Origin: an uncultured Bacteroides sp.
Lineage (GTDB): Bacteria; Bacteroidota; Bacteroidia; Bacteroidales; Bacteroidaceae
Length of the DNA stretch: 64,000 bases
Assembly (NCBI RefSeq): GCF_959029255.1
Contig: NZ_CAUFUE010000021.1
Span: 1-64,000, forward strand
Direction: 5' to 3'
The translations under genes and the position numbers were made by a program. Shown here in pieces: positions 15,095-24,324 of this stretch. The stretch's first letter is position 1. Each line of letters starts with the position of its first letter. A model generated the notes under the pieces. It saw nothing but the letters and a program-made list of their open reading frames with translations, ran no database searches and was not told where the DNA came from.

Positions 15095-18058
15095 TTATTT
15101 ATCGAAGAATGTCAGTATGGCATTCATTAACTCTTCCCTTTCGACCGCCGTGCGAAGTGATTCAAAGGGGAAGCCCAGCACACAAGTCTTGTAAGCGCCT
15201 TGATAGGCGACTCCGGCGCTCAGGTTGTTTTCAGAATAGCGCATTACGGTGTAGGCATCTTGGCTTGCCGGTTCGATGGCGTCCGGAGCCTCCACTACGT
15301 ACGAGTCGGCATTCAGTTCGTTATAATAAGTATAGTTGCCTGAAAGGGTGGGGAAAGGAGAAGCTACACATTTCACCTTACCCATTGTAGCTGCCTGTCC
15401 CACACGCCATTTATATTTCAGGACTTCCATTGCAAATTTCTTATCTTCGTCTTTGGCAGGAGCAAGCCGATTGTCCCAAAGGTCGGTTCCCACGTAAGCG
15501 CCTGATATGAAGATGTTTCCGCCTTGTCCGCAGTATGTGGTAATGGCATCTTGCATCGTCTTCTCGAATGTTTTGAATTCCAACGGCTTTACGCCTCCTC
15601 GCCCCATCTTGGTTTGGCATTCCTTGCCCAAAATGAGGTCGGTGAATTTATAATCGTTCATAGACACTTGACCGTTCTCTATGGCTTCATCGCTACAGGA
15701 AACAAACGAATAACCGGCTTTAAGAATTGCTGCGCCATGTACGGCGGGATAATCGAATGTATTTCCGGCAATGACTTGCGTTTCATAATTGCCATAACTG
15801 TCACCGAACCCCGACGCGTCATCGTCCATCCAAGGAATGGAACGACGGAATTCTTTCATTTTTCCGATGTAACTGATGTCTTTTATATAAGGTACGCCAT
15901 GATCCTGTTCGTCCAGGAATCCGGCAAACAGTGTGTCGGCAGGTTCGGGGGCAACGAAATCGGCAGGGGCGCTGATACGGTTGAAACCGTTTATTACCAG
16001 TACCGTGCCCTTACTGTTGAAAGCTTGTCCGGCTGAAAGAATTTCCGAAGGGAAGCTTTCACCGCCTTTGTTCACTGCCGTCACTTTATAACTGCATACC
16101 ACACCGGCAGGAAGAATGGTACGGTAACTGTTTTTATCCACCAACACGCCATTGTCAAAGTCGCCGTTGCCGATGCGGGTATAAACTATGTATTTATCAG
16201 CGGTTGCGGTCGGTTCCAATGGGTCTGCCACCGGATGCCAGGTCAGTTCTATTTCATTTTCATTCGTCATGCGGATTGCCATTTGTTCCACCGGCAAGGG
16301 TTGTACCACATAGTCTGCGTGATACTGTGAACAAAGAAATTGTAACATGCCTTTGTAGATGGCACGGCTGACGGTGAAACGGAAACGAGGATCGAGCCCA
16401 TAGCGCATATCGGCGAAGTTCTGATGGGAAAGCAGTTCCAGCAACATGGTCGGCACACGGGGAACGCGGGCTTCGTAATAGGATTGGTTCCATTTGCCCC
16501 GGCGAGTCCACTTAGGTTCATAGAGGGTGCGGATGTCCCGCACAATATTGGACTGAATCAAATCCGTCAAATCGTGAGACAGATAACGGGTGGCTCCGTT
16601 GGCGAATTTTCCATCGTATGCATCCGTCTGATAAATGCCCAAAGTTCCGATGATAGAATCATTGAGAGTTGTACCGGCATCCGAGTGGAAAGCAAATGCC
16701 ATGTCTACAGGAATATTCAGTCCCTTTTCAGTAGGATTTGCGGCTGAACCTCCGGCGAGATAATTAACCCAGATACCACGGCTTTTATAATCGTCGGTAT
16801 AATCATTCACCCCATGACTTTCGGAATATACGCTATCCGGGACGCCTGCCCATTGCAGCCAATAACGGGCTGCTTCGCAAAATCGGGGATAGCCGCTGAC
16901 TTCTCCCCGGGCGATGTTTCCCATACCCCCTCCGATTTTCACGGCGTCGGCAGTCACCACCTGTCCGGCTTTGGCAGAACGGTTACCCAAAGTTACTTTG
17001 CAGGTATTGTTTTTACCGGCATCGAAGCCGAAAGTTCCTAAATATATCCACGTGCCGCCTCCCATTTGCTGGTTTACTTTGAATCGGGAAGTTCCACCCT
17101 TATGATAGACGGTATAGAGTGCGTCGTCGGCGCTATTGGGCAATGTTTGGTAAGATACATAGACGGCATACTGTCCGGTTTGGGGAATTTCGGGTATCCA
17201 TTCAGCGGTACTTTCCCTGCCTTTCTTGATGGTTTCTATGGCGCGGTATGTTCCTTCCTTGAACGGATTTTCAAAATCAATGTATTGTGAGCGAAGATGT
17301 GCGAAACCTTTTCCGATACCTTGTGTCCATGCTTTGTCGGCAGTATTTTCGGTGTATACGGAACGGGAGTCGAGGCAACCGTCATTATCTACGATGACTT
17401 CCGTGTTCCGGCAATCACGTTCGCGGGGCAGCAATACATTCGCTCCTGCGTTTTCCAGCATCGGCACGAGGTAGGGAAGTACATAACTTTGCGTGTACAA
17501 GTCCTCTACAGTTTGGAATATACGTGCCCGCTGCCATTCCCAGCGTGTAAGTTTAGGCTCATAATAATATCCGTGGCTTTGCCACATAGCGATATGGCGA
17601 TTTAGTAAGCCATTCGTGGGAGTGTAGGGGACTGATAGTTTCGTTACTAAAGGTTTGTCCGCCTTTTGGCTGAAAGTAACGTCTTTCTTGTTTTTCTTTG
17701 TACGTAAAGCCTGTGGTATCAGCTCTTCTATGCTGCGTTTGTTGGTGCGCAGTTGTATTTTGTATTTTGTAAATTCCGTAGGCAGCAGTCTGCTTATCCC
17801 CCGGTAGATTTCCGCTACATTGTCTTCGCGGAAAGGAATATAAGCGCAATTCATGTTGGCGAACAATTGCAGGGTATTTCCTTCTATGGCAACCGAGTCG
17901 ATGGAGATAGGTCCGATGGAGACTTCTTTCCGTGCGCCCGCGTCGAGAAACCTGCCAATTTCTTGGCGGGTTTCTACAGAAAGCTCTTGCGCGCCTCCCA
18001 TCCGGGGGATGAGGGAGGCGGCGAGCATGCTGAATAAAAAGTGAAGTCTTGCACTCAT
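15095..18058 (-). CDS. Secreted amidase-like protein (golvesin/Fn3 type, often labelled xanthan lyase)
   Basis: 987 residues with a signal peptide (1-24). The middle resembles an N-acetylmuramoyl-L-alanine amidase (Amidase_3) core: ESHGVNDY, then AFHSDAGTT and VPTMLLELLSHQNFADM, matching the zinc His, His and catalytic Glu positions of that fold. A golvesin-like beta-sandwich (YAVYVSYQTLPNSADD region, about 310-400) is inserted before these, and a fibronectin-III-like segment plus a large C-terminal domain (about 660-987) follow. Databases often call such proteins xanthan lyase, but no lyase signature is seen. In this operon, trimming stem peptides from peptidoglycan to free glycan strands for NamZ is a sensible role; it is inference. 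Confidence 0.72.
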   Translation of the reverse strand: MSARLHFLFSMLAASLIPRMGGAQELSVETRQEIGRFLDAGARKEVSIGPISIDSVAIEGNTLQLFANMNCAYIPFREDNVAEIYRGISRLLPTEFTKYKIQLRTNKRSIEELIPQALRTKKNKKDVTFSQKADKPLVTKLSVPYTPTNGLLNRHIAMWQSHGYYYEPKLTRWEWQRARIFQTVEDLYTQSYVLPYLVPMLENAGANVLLPRERDCRNTEVIVDNDGCLDSRSVYTENTADKAWTQGIGKGFAHLRSQYIDFENPFKEGTYRAIETIKKGRESTAEWIPEIPQTGQYAVYVSYQTLPNSADDALYTVYHKGGTSRFKVNQQMGGGTWIYLGTFGFDAGKNNTCKVTLGNRSAKAGQVVTADAVKIGGGMGNIARGEVSGYPRFCEAARYWLQWAGVPDSVYSESHGVNDYTDDYKSRGIWVNYLAGGSAANPTEKGLNIPVDMAFAFHSDAGTTLNDSIIGTLGIYQTDAYDGKFANGATRYLSHDLTDLIQSNIVRDIRTLYEPKWTRRGKWNQSYYEARVPRVPTMLLELLSHQNFADMRYGLDPRFRFTVSRAIYKGMLQFLCSQYHADYVVQPLPVEQMAIRMTNENEIELTWHPVADPLEPTATADKYIVYTRIGNGDFDNGVLVDKNSYRTILPAGVVCSYKVTAVNKGGESFPSEILSAGQAFNSKGTVLVINGFNRISAPADFVAPEPADTLFAGFLDEQDHGVPYIKDISYIGKMKEFRRSIPWMDDDASGFGDSYGNYETQVIAGNTFDYPAVHGAAILKAGYSFVSCSDEAIENGQVSMNDYKFTDLILGKECQTKMGRGGVKPLEFKTFEKTMQDAITTYCGQGGNIFISGAYVGTDLWDNRLAPAKDEDKKFAMEVLKYKWRVGQAATMGKVKCVASPFPTLSGNYTYYNELNADSYVVEAPDAIEPASQDAYTVMRYSENNLSAGVAYQGAYKTCVLGFPFESLRTAVEREELMNAILTFFDK

Positions 18059-18091
18059 GATGATGATGATGTATTAAGTTAAATATCCGTT

Positions 18092-19534
18092 CTATTTTTT
18101 CTTAATCAATAGGCAGAGACCGATGAAGGTAAACAATGCATTGAATATCAACAGTTCGTAGCTGAACTGATAACCGTTGAACCATGCTTCCGAATTCTTC
18201 TGCAAGATGAAGCAGAGGATGGGAGACGCGATGGCAACCAATGGTATGTACTTGTCCCGCACTTGTTGCTTCATGAAGATACCGAAAGCGAACAGACCGA
18301 GAATAGGCCCGTAGGTATAGCTTGCCAGGATATACACGGCATCGATTACGCTGGTGTTGTTCAACAGGTTGAATATGAAGATGGTGACACCCATTATAAT
18401 CGCCATGCCCACATGCACCCGCTTGCGTATCTTCACGATTTCTTCTTCGGTCTTGCCTTTCGTTCCGAGAATATCTACGGTGAACGAAGTGGTAAGTGCC
18501 GTCAGTGCCGAACCGGCGGCCGAATAGGCAGAAGATATAAGTCCTATGATAAACAGGATTCCTACGATGGCGGGGAAGTAGTTACCTGTCGCTATTTTCG
18601 GGAAAAGCTCATCACTCTTCTCTACCCGAATGCTTTCACTACCGGCGAATATATAGAGTAATACACCCAGCATCAGGAACAACAGGATTACGAAAAACTG
18701 TGAAATGATACTGGTAATCATATTCTTTTGTGAATCTTTGAAGTTCTTGCAACTCAGGTTGCGCTGCATCATGTCCTGGTCCAGCCCGGTCATGGCAATC
18801 ATGGTGAACGCACCTGCCAGGAATTGCTTGAAGAAGTATTGCTTGCTGTTGACGTCGTCGAAGAAAAAGATACGTGATAGTTTGCTGTCGGCAATCGTGC
18901 TTACCATACCGGTAAATGTAAGGTTCAAATCGGAAGCGATGTAGTAGATGCAAAGCACAACGGATACTACCAGGCAGAGTGTCTTTAAAGAATCTGTCCA
19001 AATCAGCGATTTTACTCCGCCACGGAAGGTGTAGAGCCACACCAACGCTACGGTGATAGCTACATTCAGTATGAATGGGAGTCCGAAAGGTTCGAATACC
19101 AGTAATTGTAAAGTCAGGCAGACGAGGAACAGGCGTACGGCAGCCCCCAGCATTTTAGAGATAAAGAAAAACCAGGCTCCCGTATGATAGGAAGACATCC
19201 CGAAGCGGTTTTCCAGATATTCGTAGATAGATACCAGTTTCATCCGGTAGAATAGGGGTGTCAGTACAAACGCGATAATCAACTGACCGGCAACAAATCC
19301 CAACACCATCTGGAGGTAACCGAAACTGCTTGCCGCCACCATGCCCGGCACGGAAACGTAGGTCACTCCGGAGATACTGGCTCCAATCATGGCAAACGCC
19401 ACAACATACCAGGAGGATTTACGGTTGCCTACAAAGAAACCTGCGTTGTCTGCTTTTCTACCTGCAATATAAGATACGGTGAAAAGTATCGCGAAGTAGG
19501 CGGCAATGGTGATGATAACGGATAACGGGCTCAT
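18092..19534 (-). CDS. Sodium:solute symporter (SSS family)
   Basis: 480-residue inner-membrane protein with about thirteen hydrophobic segments, sodium:solute symporter family. Typical features are YIAGRKADNAGFFVGNRKS near 23-41, GASISGVTYVSVPG (51-64) and the sodium-site region SSAYSAAGSALTALTTSFT near 330-350. Substrates of relatives include sialic acid, sugars and amino acids; none is determined here. Within the salvage operon it is a third inner-membrane importer beside MurT and the AmpG-like protein, so an amino sugar or muropeptide fragment is plausible. It starts just after a 132-bp gap that holds inverted AT-rich repeats. Confidence 0.88.
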   Translation of the reverse strand: MSPLSVIITIAAYFAILFTVSYIAGRKADNAGFFVGNRKSSWYVVAFAMIGASISGVTYVSVPGMVAASSFGYLQMVLGFVAGQLIIAFVLTPLFYRMKLVSIYEYLENRFGMSSYHTGAWFFFISKMLGAAVRLFLVCLTLQLLVFEPFGLPFILNVAITVALVWLYTFRGGVKSLIWTDSLKTLCLVVSVVLCIYYIASDLNLTFTGMVSTIADSKLSRIFFFDDVNSKQYFFKQFLAGAFTMIAMTGLDQDMMQRNLSCKNFKDSQKNMITSIISQFFVILLFLMLGVLLYIFAGSESIRVEKSDELFPKIATGNYFPAIVGILFIIGLISSAYSAAGSALTALTTSFTVDILGTKGKTEEEIVKIRKRVHVGMAIIMGVTIFIFNLLNNTSVIDAVYILASYTYGPILGLFAFGIFMKQQVRDKYIPLVAIASPILCFILQKNSEAWFNGYQFSYELLIFNALFTFIGLCLLIKKK

Positions 19535-19540
19535 TATTTT

Positions 19541-19660
19541 ATTTACGATTTAATGATTTACGATTGGGCGATTGATAATGCATTCTTTGTTTATTCCGAT
19601 TTGCCGTCTTATGATTTACATTCATCTTTTAATCGTAAATCGTAAATTGTCAAATCGTAC
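19541..19660. repeat. Inverted AT-rich repeats between namZ2 and the symporter
   Basis: Two copies of the dispersed AT-rich repeat in opposite orientation: TTTACGATTTAATGATTTAC at 19543 onwards and AATCGTAAATCGTAAATTGT at 19631 onwards. They could pair in RNA as a long weak hairpin. The left copy is in sense orientation to the symporter and touches its start. Confidence 0.65.
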
Positions 19661-19666
19661 ATCCAT

Positions 19667-20833
19667 TTATTCTTCATAAAGCAGATAGGGTTTGCGTTGT
19701 ATCTTGAACTTTTCAACATCATCTTTCCACATCGCTTTTATTTCGTCGGCACTTTTCCCGTCTTCTATCATCTTGCGTACATAATCAACCCCTACCAGCC
19801 GTTCAAAGAACGGACGGAAAAAATGGTCGCCCATATTCAGGTTGCGGTAAGCATCAATCACATAACTTAAGTCCACGCCGCGTTCCCGGATTTCTTCATC
19901 ACTCATATTGCTGAGGTTCACACCGTGGCAGAGTTTATTGAGTTGAGGCGGATTTTTTGCTCCGGGAACGCTCTTGGGGGTAAAACTGTAACTATATCCC
20001 GTCATATCGGGATGCCCGTAAATTTGGAAAGGAAGCGGGGTTCCTCTGCCCAGGCTCACCGGAGTCGCTTCGAAATAGCAAGTAGAGGGATATAGATAGA
20101 TTGATTTCATGTCCGGCAGGTTGGGGGACGGTGGGACAGGTAGTCTATACATGGTTTGATGTGTGTAGTTCTTGCATGGGATAACGGTCACGTCGCATAC
20201 ACGTGACTCCGGCAACCAGCGCTCCCCGTTTACCATCAGTGCCAACTCTCCCAATGTCATGCCATGCACGATGGGAATAGGCAGCCAACCCACCCCCGAT
20301 TTGTACTTCATATCCAGTATCGGACCATCTACATAGTGTCCGTTCGGATTCGGACGATCCAGTACCAATATTTTACGGTTGTATTCCGCACAGGCATCCA
20401 TCAGCCTGCATAGTGATACATAGTACGTATAAAATCTCAGTCCGACATCTTGGATATCCACAATCAGAATATCAAATTTGCGCATGGAGGCTTCACTCGG
20501 TTTTCCCAGTTTTCCATCATAAAGCGACAGGATGGGTACTCCGGTTTTCTTATCTACCGAACTGGAAACATGTTCGCCTGCGTCGGCGTTCCCTCGAAAT
20601 CCATGCTCCGGTGAAAAAATAGCTACTACGTTGAATTTGTTTTCCAGTAGAATATCCAGTAAATGCTTGTTGCCAATCATCCCTGTGTGATTGGAAAAGA
20701 TTGCGATTCTCTTATCTTTCAGGATAGGAAAGTATTCGGATGTCTGTTCGTCACCTAAAATTACCCGCTCTTTTTGCGCCCGGCACAGTAATGAACTACA
20801 TAGCAGAATGGTCAATAGTAGCAGTTTCTTCAT
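19667..20833 (-). CDS. Second NamZ-type exo-N-acetylmuramidase (DUF1343)
   Basis: 388 residues, signal peptide 1-19 (LCRAQ). Same family as the protein at 6224-7462 but clearly diverged: IAIFSNHTGMIGNKHLLDIL (43-62), FSPEHGFRGNADAGEHVSS, VDIQDVGLRFYTYYVSL, DRPNPNGHYVDGP and GMTLGELALMVNGE are all present. The paralogues lie at the two ends of the 20-kb minus-strand run, so they are not a recent tandem copy. It is the first gene after the best promoter seen for the operon. A different cleavage preference (chain length, substituted or anhydro ends) is possible but not visible. Confidence 0.88.
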   Translation of the reverse strand: MKKLLLLTILLCSSLLCRAQKERVILGDEQTSEYFPILKDKRIAIFSNHTGMIGNKHLLDILLENKFNVVAIFSPEHGFRGNADAGEHVSSSVDKKTGVPILSLYDGKLGKPSEASMRKFDILIVDIQDVGLRFYTYYVSLCRLMDACAEYNRKILVLDRPNPNGHYVDGPILDMKYKSGVGWLPIPIVHGMTLGELALMVNGERWLPESRVCDVTVIPCKNYTHQTMYRLPVPPSPNLPDMKSIYLYPSTCYFEATPVSLGRGTPLPFQIYGHPDMTGYSYSFTPKSVPGAKNPPQLNKLCHGVNLSNMSDEEIRERGVDLSYVIDAYRNLNMGDHFFRPFFERLVGVDYVRKMIEDGKSADEIKAMWKDDVEKFKIQRKPYLLYEE

Positions 20834-20864
20834 AATAGTATTATTAAGGGAAATTTCTATGCAA

Positions 20865-20872
20865 CAAAGATA
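20865..20872 (-). promoter_or_regulatory. -7 box TATCTTTG for namZ2 and the salvage operon
   Basis: Minus strand TATCTTTG fits the Bacteroidetes consensus TAnnTTTG and lies 31 bp before the namZ2 ATG. TTTTTG lies 16-17 bp further upstream, somewhat close for the -33 TTTG element. Confidence 0.65.
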
Positions 20873-21137
20873 GACTTTATTTTAATATCAAAAACACTTA
20901 TTTTGGAATTTTTAGAATTATCAATCATAATTTGCAAATAATTGAAGATTCACCTTAATTATATATGTGATAGTAATCAGTATGTCCTATTCACTGTATC
21001 GGGATGCATAGACAAACTATCCCTGTAACGCCCTCTTTTAAAACGTTCAAGCGCCTATACGCTATGATTATATAAATATCCGGTAAAATTAACCGGTAAA
21101 GTCAGGGTTTATAATTATCAAACTCCGCATTTATTCT

Positions 21138-21225
21138 TCGCCCGACCACGGTTGTTCTTTCGATTGACCGGGTCGTTCGAATAAACAACCTAGGTCATCT
21201 GAATAAATGACCTAGGTCGGTCGAA
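21138..21225. repeat. 22-bp tandem array containing a perfect 10-bp stem
   Basis: Four units start at 21138, 21160, 21182 and 21204, the last two nearly identical (TAAA..ACCTAGGTC..). Each of these has the palindrome ACCTAGGT. Together they form a perfect hairpin CCTAGGTCAT/ATGACCTAGG at 21189-21216 with an 8-base loop. It lies between the end of the GH10-like gene and the salvage-operon promoter, where it may act in termination. Confidence 0.8.
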
Positions 21226-21325
21226 TTATTATCCCTAATAAAGGTGCTTATAAGTCCTAAGGAAGAAATTAAAAACGGGGACTTTTCCCATAAAACCAAG
21301 GCGTTCAAGAATACATGGATTACCT

Positions 21326-22780
21326 CTAATAGGTTGCAAGTTCAGAAATCTTACTTTCTACGTTGTGCTTGTTTAATGCCGTTACGCAATAAGTCCCCTT
21401 CTCCGGTACTTTAAACGATGTCTCTTTAGTACTTCCCATCAAGTCGGCTGTTTTTCCTTCGCCATTGCTTTTGTATATTGCATAGTAAGCATTCTCTACC
21501 GCGCTCCAAGACAGGGTGTTTCCATTCATCTTGACATTGGTTGGCGTTGCAGGCTGTTGTGCGTCGGTTCTTCCTAAATAGGGTGGGAGAGTAGGCTTTT
21601 TGTATATCTCTTTGATGGTGTTTGCAATGCCGACTTTATTCTCTACCAGGTATTTGGCGCTGTACAATACACTTCCTTTGACCTTCGATTTTGTATCTGC
21701 GAATTCAAATTGTTTCTTCAGGTCGTCGGACGACTGGAATTTGCTTCCGTAATTCGGGTCACCGAATTTATAAATGCCATATCCTATCAGTAGATGGTTC
21801 TCGTAAATATATTGTGACCATAAATCCAACTTTTGGTTGAAACTGTTTGCATCCGTACCTGTTGCAAAATATAACTGAGGAATCACAACATCTACCCAAC
21901 CCTCTTTAGACCATTTCTTGACATCGGCGTACAGAACATTGTAGTTGTTCTCCATATTTGCGGCGGGGCCTATTGAGAAGATTACGTCAGGGCGGGTCTC
22001 AATAATAGTCTTCTGGATATTCTGTACTACTACATTTACATTGTTTCGTCTGAAGTCTTCAATATTGCTAAACTTACCTTTCCCATATTTCTCGTATTCG
22101 GCGGCATCGTTCATGTTTTCAGAAGTCTCCAATGTGGGGTAAAAATAATCGTCTATATGAATGCCGTCCACATCATATTTAGTGATGATTTCCTTTACAA
22201 TCTGTGTGATGCGGGTTTGCACTTCGGGCAAAGCGGGATTATAAATACGAATCTTTTCATAATCTTTAGTCAGCTCTGCCGGAATTTTAGAATCCAGCTT
22301 CGGGAATGATGAATTTTTGTTTGCACGGGTAGAAATACGGTAGGGATTTAGCCATGCGTGAAATTGAATACCTCGTTTGTGGGCTTCTTCAACAAGAAAT
22401 CCCAATACGTCGTAGCTTGGTTGCGTTCCGGCAGTTCCCGTGATGTATTTGCTCCATGGCTCATATTGTGAGTCATAAAAAGCGTCTGCCATTCCACGAA
22501 TCTGGAAGAAAACCGCATTCATGTTATTCCCGGCCAGTAAATCGAGATAATCGATGTACATCTGCTTTTGGGCGGCGGCGTTGTATTTTCCCATCGGCCA
22601 GTCTATTTCCCAAGCTGTTGTTACCCATACTCCGCGCAATTCTTTTTTGGGTAGAATTAACGTTTGTTGTGAGGGTTCGTCCGGTGTTGGCGGTGGTATT
22701 ATTTCATTGTCTTCGTCTTTGCTACAAGATGCTGCAAAGGCGATGAATACAATCAGTGTCAGATATTTCAAGTATTTCAT
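21326..22780 (-). CDS. GH10-like lipoprotein (DUF187 / YngK family) with Fn3 tail
   Basis: 484 residues. The signal ends in a lipobox (AASC, Cys19), so it is a lipoprotein, probably outer-membrane. The catalytic-type domain (about 45-390) belongs to glycosyl hydrolase-like 10: ELRGVWVTTAWEIDWP (48-63), VFFQIRGMADAFY (near 93-105), FHAWLNPYR, VDGIHIDDYFYP and VIPQLYFATG. Residues about 400-484 look like a fibronectin-III domain. Family members are linked to cleavage of amino-sugar or peptidoglycan-type glycans, but few are characterised. It closes the SusC1/SusD1 unit and could act on what that pair captures. A hairpin at 22801-22830 separates it from the upstream lipoprotein gene. Confidence 0.85.
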   Translation of the reverse strand: MKYLKYLTLIVFIAFAASCSKDEDNEIIPPPTPDEPSQQTLILPKKELRGVWVTTAWEIDWPMGKYNAAAQKQMYIDYLDLLAGNNMNAVFFQIRGMADAFYDSQYEPWSKYITGTAGTQPSYDVLGFLVEEAHKRGIQFHAWLNPYRISTRANKNSSFPKLDSKIPAELTKDYEKIRIYNPALPEVQTRITQIVKEIITKYDVDGIHIDDYFYPTLETSENMNDAAEYEKYGKGKFSNIEDFRRNNVNVVVQNIQKTIIETRPDVIFSIGPAANMENNYNVLYADVKKWSKEGWVDVVIPQLYFATGTDANSFNQKLDLWSQYIYENHLLIGYGIYKFGDPNYGSKFQSSDDLKKQFEFADTKSKVKGSVLYSAKYLVENKVGIANTIKEIYKKPTLPPYLGRTDAQQPATPTNVKMNGNTLSWSAVENAYYAIYKSNGEGKTADLMGSTKETSFKVPEKGTYCVTALNKHNVESKISELATY

Positions 22781-22800
22781 TTTTGGTCTTGGAATGAGGA

Positions 22801-22830
22801 AGCCGCCTAATTTCTAGCTATTAGACGGCT
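22801..22830. other. Hairpin between lipoprotein and GH10-like gene
   Basis: AGCCGCCTAA (22801-22810) pairs with TTAGACGGCT (22821-22830), nine of ten bases, with a 10-base loop. No U-tract follows on the minus strand, so it may be a processing or partial attenuation site inside the SusC1 operon. Confidence 0.5.
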
Positions 22831-22867
22831 CCCATGTTGATAATATAAGTTTAACTGCGGGAGATAA

Positions 22868-24274
22868 TCAATCTTCCTCCTCCTGCTTGATGGGGAATTC
22901 ACAGATTACAAATCCTGAACCGGTGCGCGAAGCGAATAGACAGAGTTTGGCGTCTTTTCCATCCGCATCTTTTTCTATGTAATATTCGGTCTGCGCAAGC
23001 GCATTTGCGTTGCCGCTTCCACCCAGCTTGAATGTGTAATCGGGATTATGGTTGTCGCCCTCATCAAATTTCTTCAATGCTTCTTCTACCGTACTGCCTT
23101 TCGTCAGGTTGTAAACTTCCATGGCAATGGATGCTTTGGACGCTGACCCTTGTCCGGCTGTGCAAACAAGTAGATAACGTTCGCCATTGAAGCTGATTAT
23201 TCTTGGGGCAACGGCCTCTCCGCCAATGCTCGACTTATATTTTTCTCCAAGAGACTCATCGACCAATGTAACGGGAACTCTGACACCCGACCACAGATAT
23301 TGATCCGTATTTTCTATTCTGTACACATTCGTCACCATGGTTGCGTCCGATTTGGACGGCAAAACTTTGGGGTCGCTTATCGTTTTATGATTTTTCACGG
23401 TCAGTCTCAAAAATTCCGTTGCCTTATTGTCTCCAAAGAAAATATATCCGTTACCCTCTTTATCTATATTGTAGGAGGCGTTATCGCCATGTCTGAGTCC
23501 TGCTCCGGGAATATCGGCTACTTTGATATCCGCAATCACTTCGGGCTTGGACGTAGGCGTTTCCCAATAGTAAATTTTGAAAGGTGAAATTTGGGAGCCT
23601 GACAATGTTGAAAGATAAACATGACCGTTTATAATGGCACCCATATTATAGGAGAAAGTACCACCCGATACATTGGTTAAATCCAGCATAATCGGTTTGA
23701 TTTCCCCCTTCTTCAAGTCGGATACTTTAAGAAGATGAGGAGCCGTTTTTCTGCTGACAACCAATACGTATTCACCGTCGTACGAGGCGCATCGGGTAGA
23801 ACCGGCATCCGCATAGTCGGCATAGATATTGTCTCCGGAGAAATTGAATACTGTAGGCTTCTCGAAATCAGCCCCGTATACCGGAATTCTCTTTCTTATC
23901 TTTACCAAATACTCTTTATATCTCTTGTTGTTTACAATCCGGAGAACCAGGGTCTTGGCGGCAGTTTCTTCATCCATGGAGAAATCCATTACCGATTCCT
24001 GGAGAACCGCCCCTTCGGAAAGTTCCGCGTCAAAACTCAGGGCGGAAAAATCAGTCGCTATGTCCAAACGGGGAAAATTGATTGTTTTGTTCGCTTCATC
24101 AATTGTCCCTTCAACCACTGTGTTACCGTCTGCTCCCGCATTGACTATTTTGATAGAGAGGAGTTCGGTGTCGTATGGCGCTATACGGCTTTTAGGGTAA
24201 TCTTCATCGCAAGAAGTCAGACCAAGCCCCAGCGATACAGCTACGAGTCCTATATTTCTTATTAATTTATGCAT
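22868..24274 (-). CDS. Surface-type lipoprotein of the SusC1/D1 operon (DUF4623/DUF5018-like)
   Basis: 468 residues with a lipoprotein signal (LTSC, Cys22). The N-terminal part (about 35-125) has the beta-sandwich pattern of DUF5018-like modules: LLSIKIVNAG, TINFPRLDIATDFSALSF and a closing AAKTLVLRIVNNKRYKEYLV. From about 130 the chain looks like a beta-propeller. Proteins at this place in SusCD operons are usually outer-membrane glycan-binding lipoproteins (SusE/F position), though sequence family does not reveal the ligand. It follows SusD1 with a 50-bp gap and ends 87 bp before the GH10-like gene. Family name is less sure than localisation. Confidence 0.7.
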   Translation of the reverse strand: MHKLIRNIGLVAVSLGLGLTSCDEDYPKSRIAPYDTELLSIKIVNAGADGNTVVEGTIDEANKTINFPRLDIATDFSALSFDAELSEGAVLQESVMDFSMDEETAAKTLVLRIVNNKRYKEYLVKIRKRIPVYGADFEKPTVFNFSGDNIYADYADAGSTRCASYDGEYVLVVSRKTAPHLLKVSDLKKGEIKPIMLDLTNVSGGTFSYNMGAIINGHVYLSTLSGSQISPFKIYYWETPTSKPEVIADIKVADIPGAGLRHGDNASYNIDKEGNGYIFFGDNKATEFLRLTVKNHKTISDPKVLPSKSDATMVTNVYRIENTDQYLWSGVRVPVTLVDESLGEKYKSSIGGEAVAPRIISFNGERYLLVCTAGQGSASKASIAMEVYNLTKGSTVEEALKKFDEGDNHNPDYTFKLGGSGNANALAQTEYYIEKDADGKDAKLCLFASRTGSGFVICEFPIKQEEED

Positions 24275-24324
24275 AATCTCAATGATTTAGTTTAAAACAA
24301 TTTTCATAACTTCACTTACCCGCT

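Larger units (their letters stand above)
20834..21325. other. Non-coding gap upstream of the salvage operon
   Basis: About 490 bp with no gene. It holds, from right to left in operon terms, a 22-bp-period array (21138-21225), a small hairpin CCGGT/ACCGG (21080-21096) and the -7 box at 20865-20872. The GH10-like gene ends at its right edge and namZ2 starts at its left edge, so it separates two minus-strand units. Confidence 0.8.
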
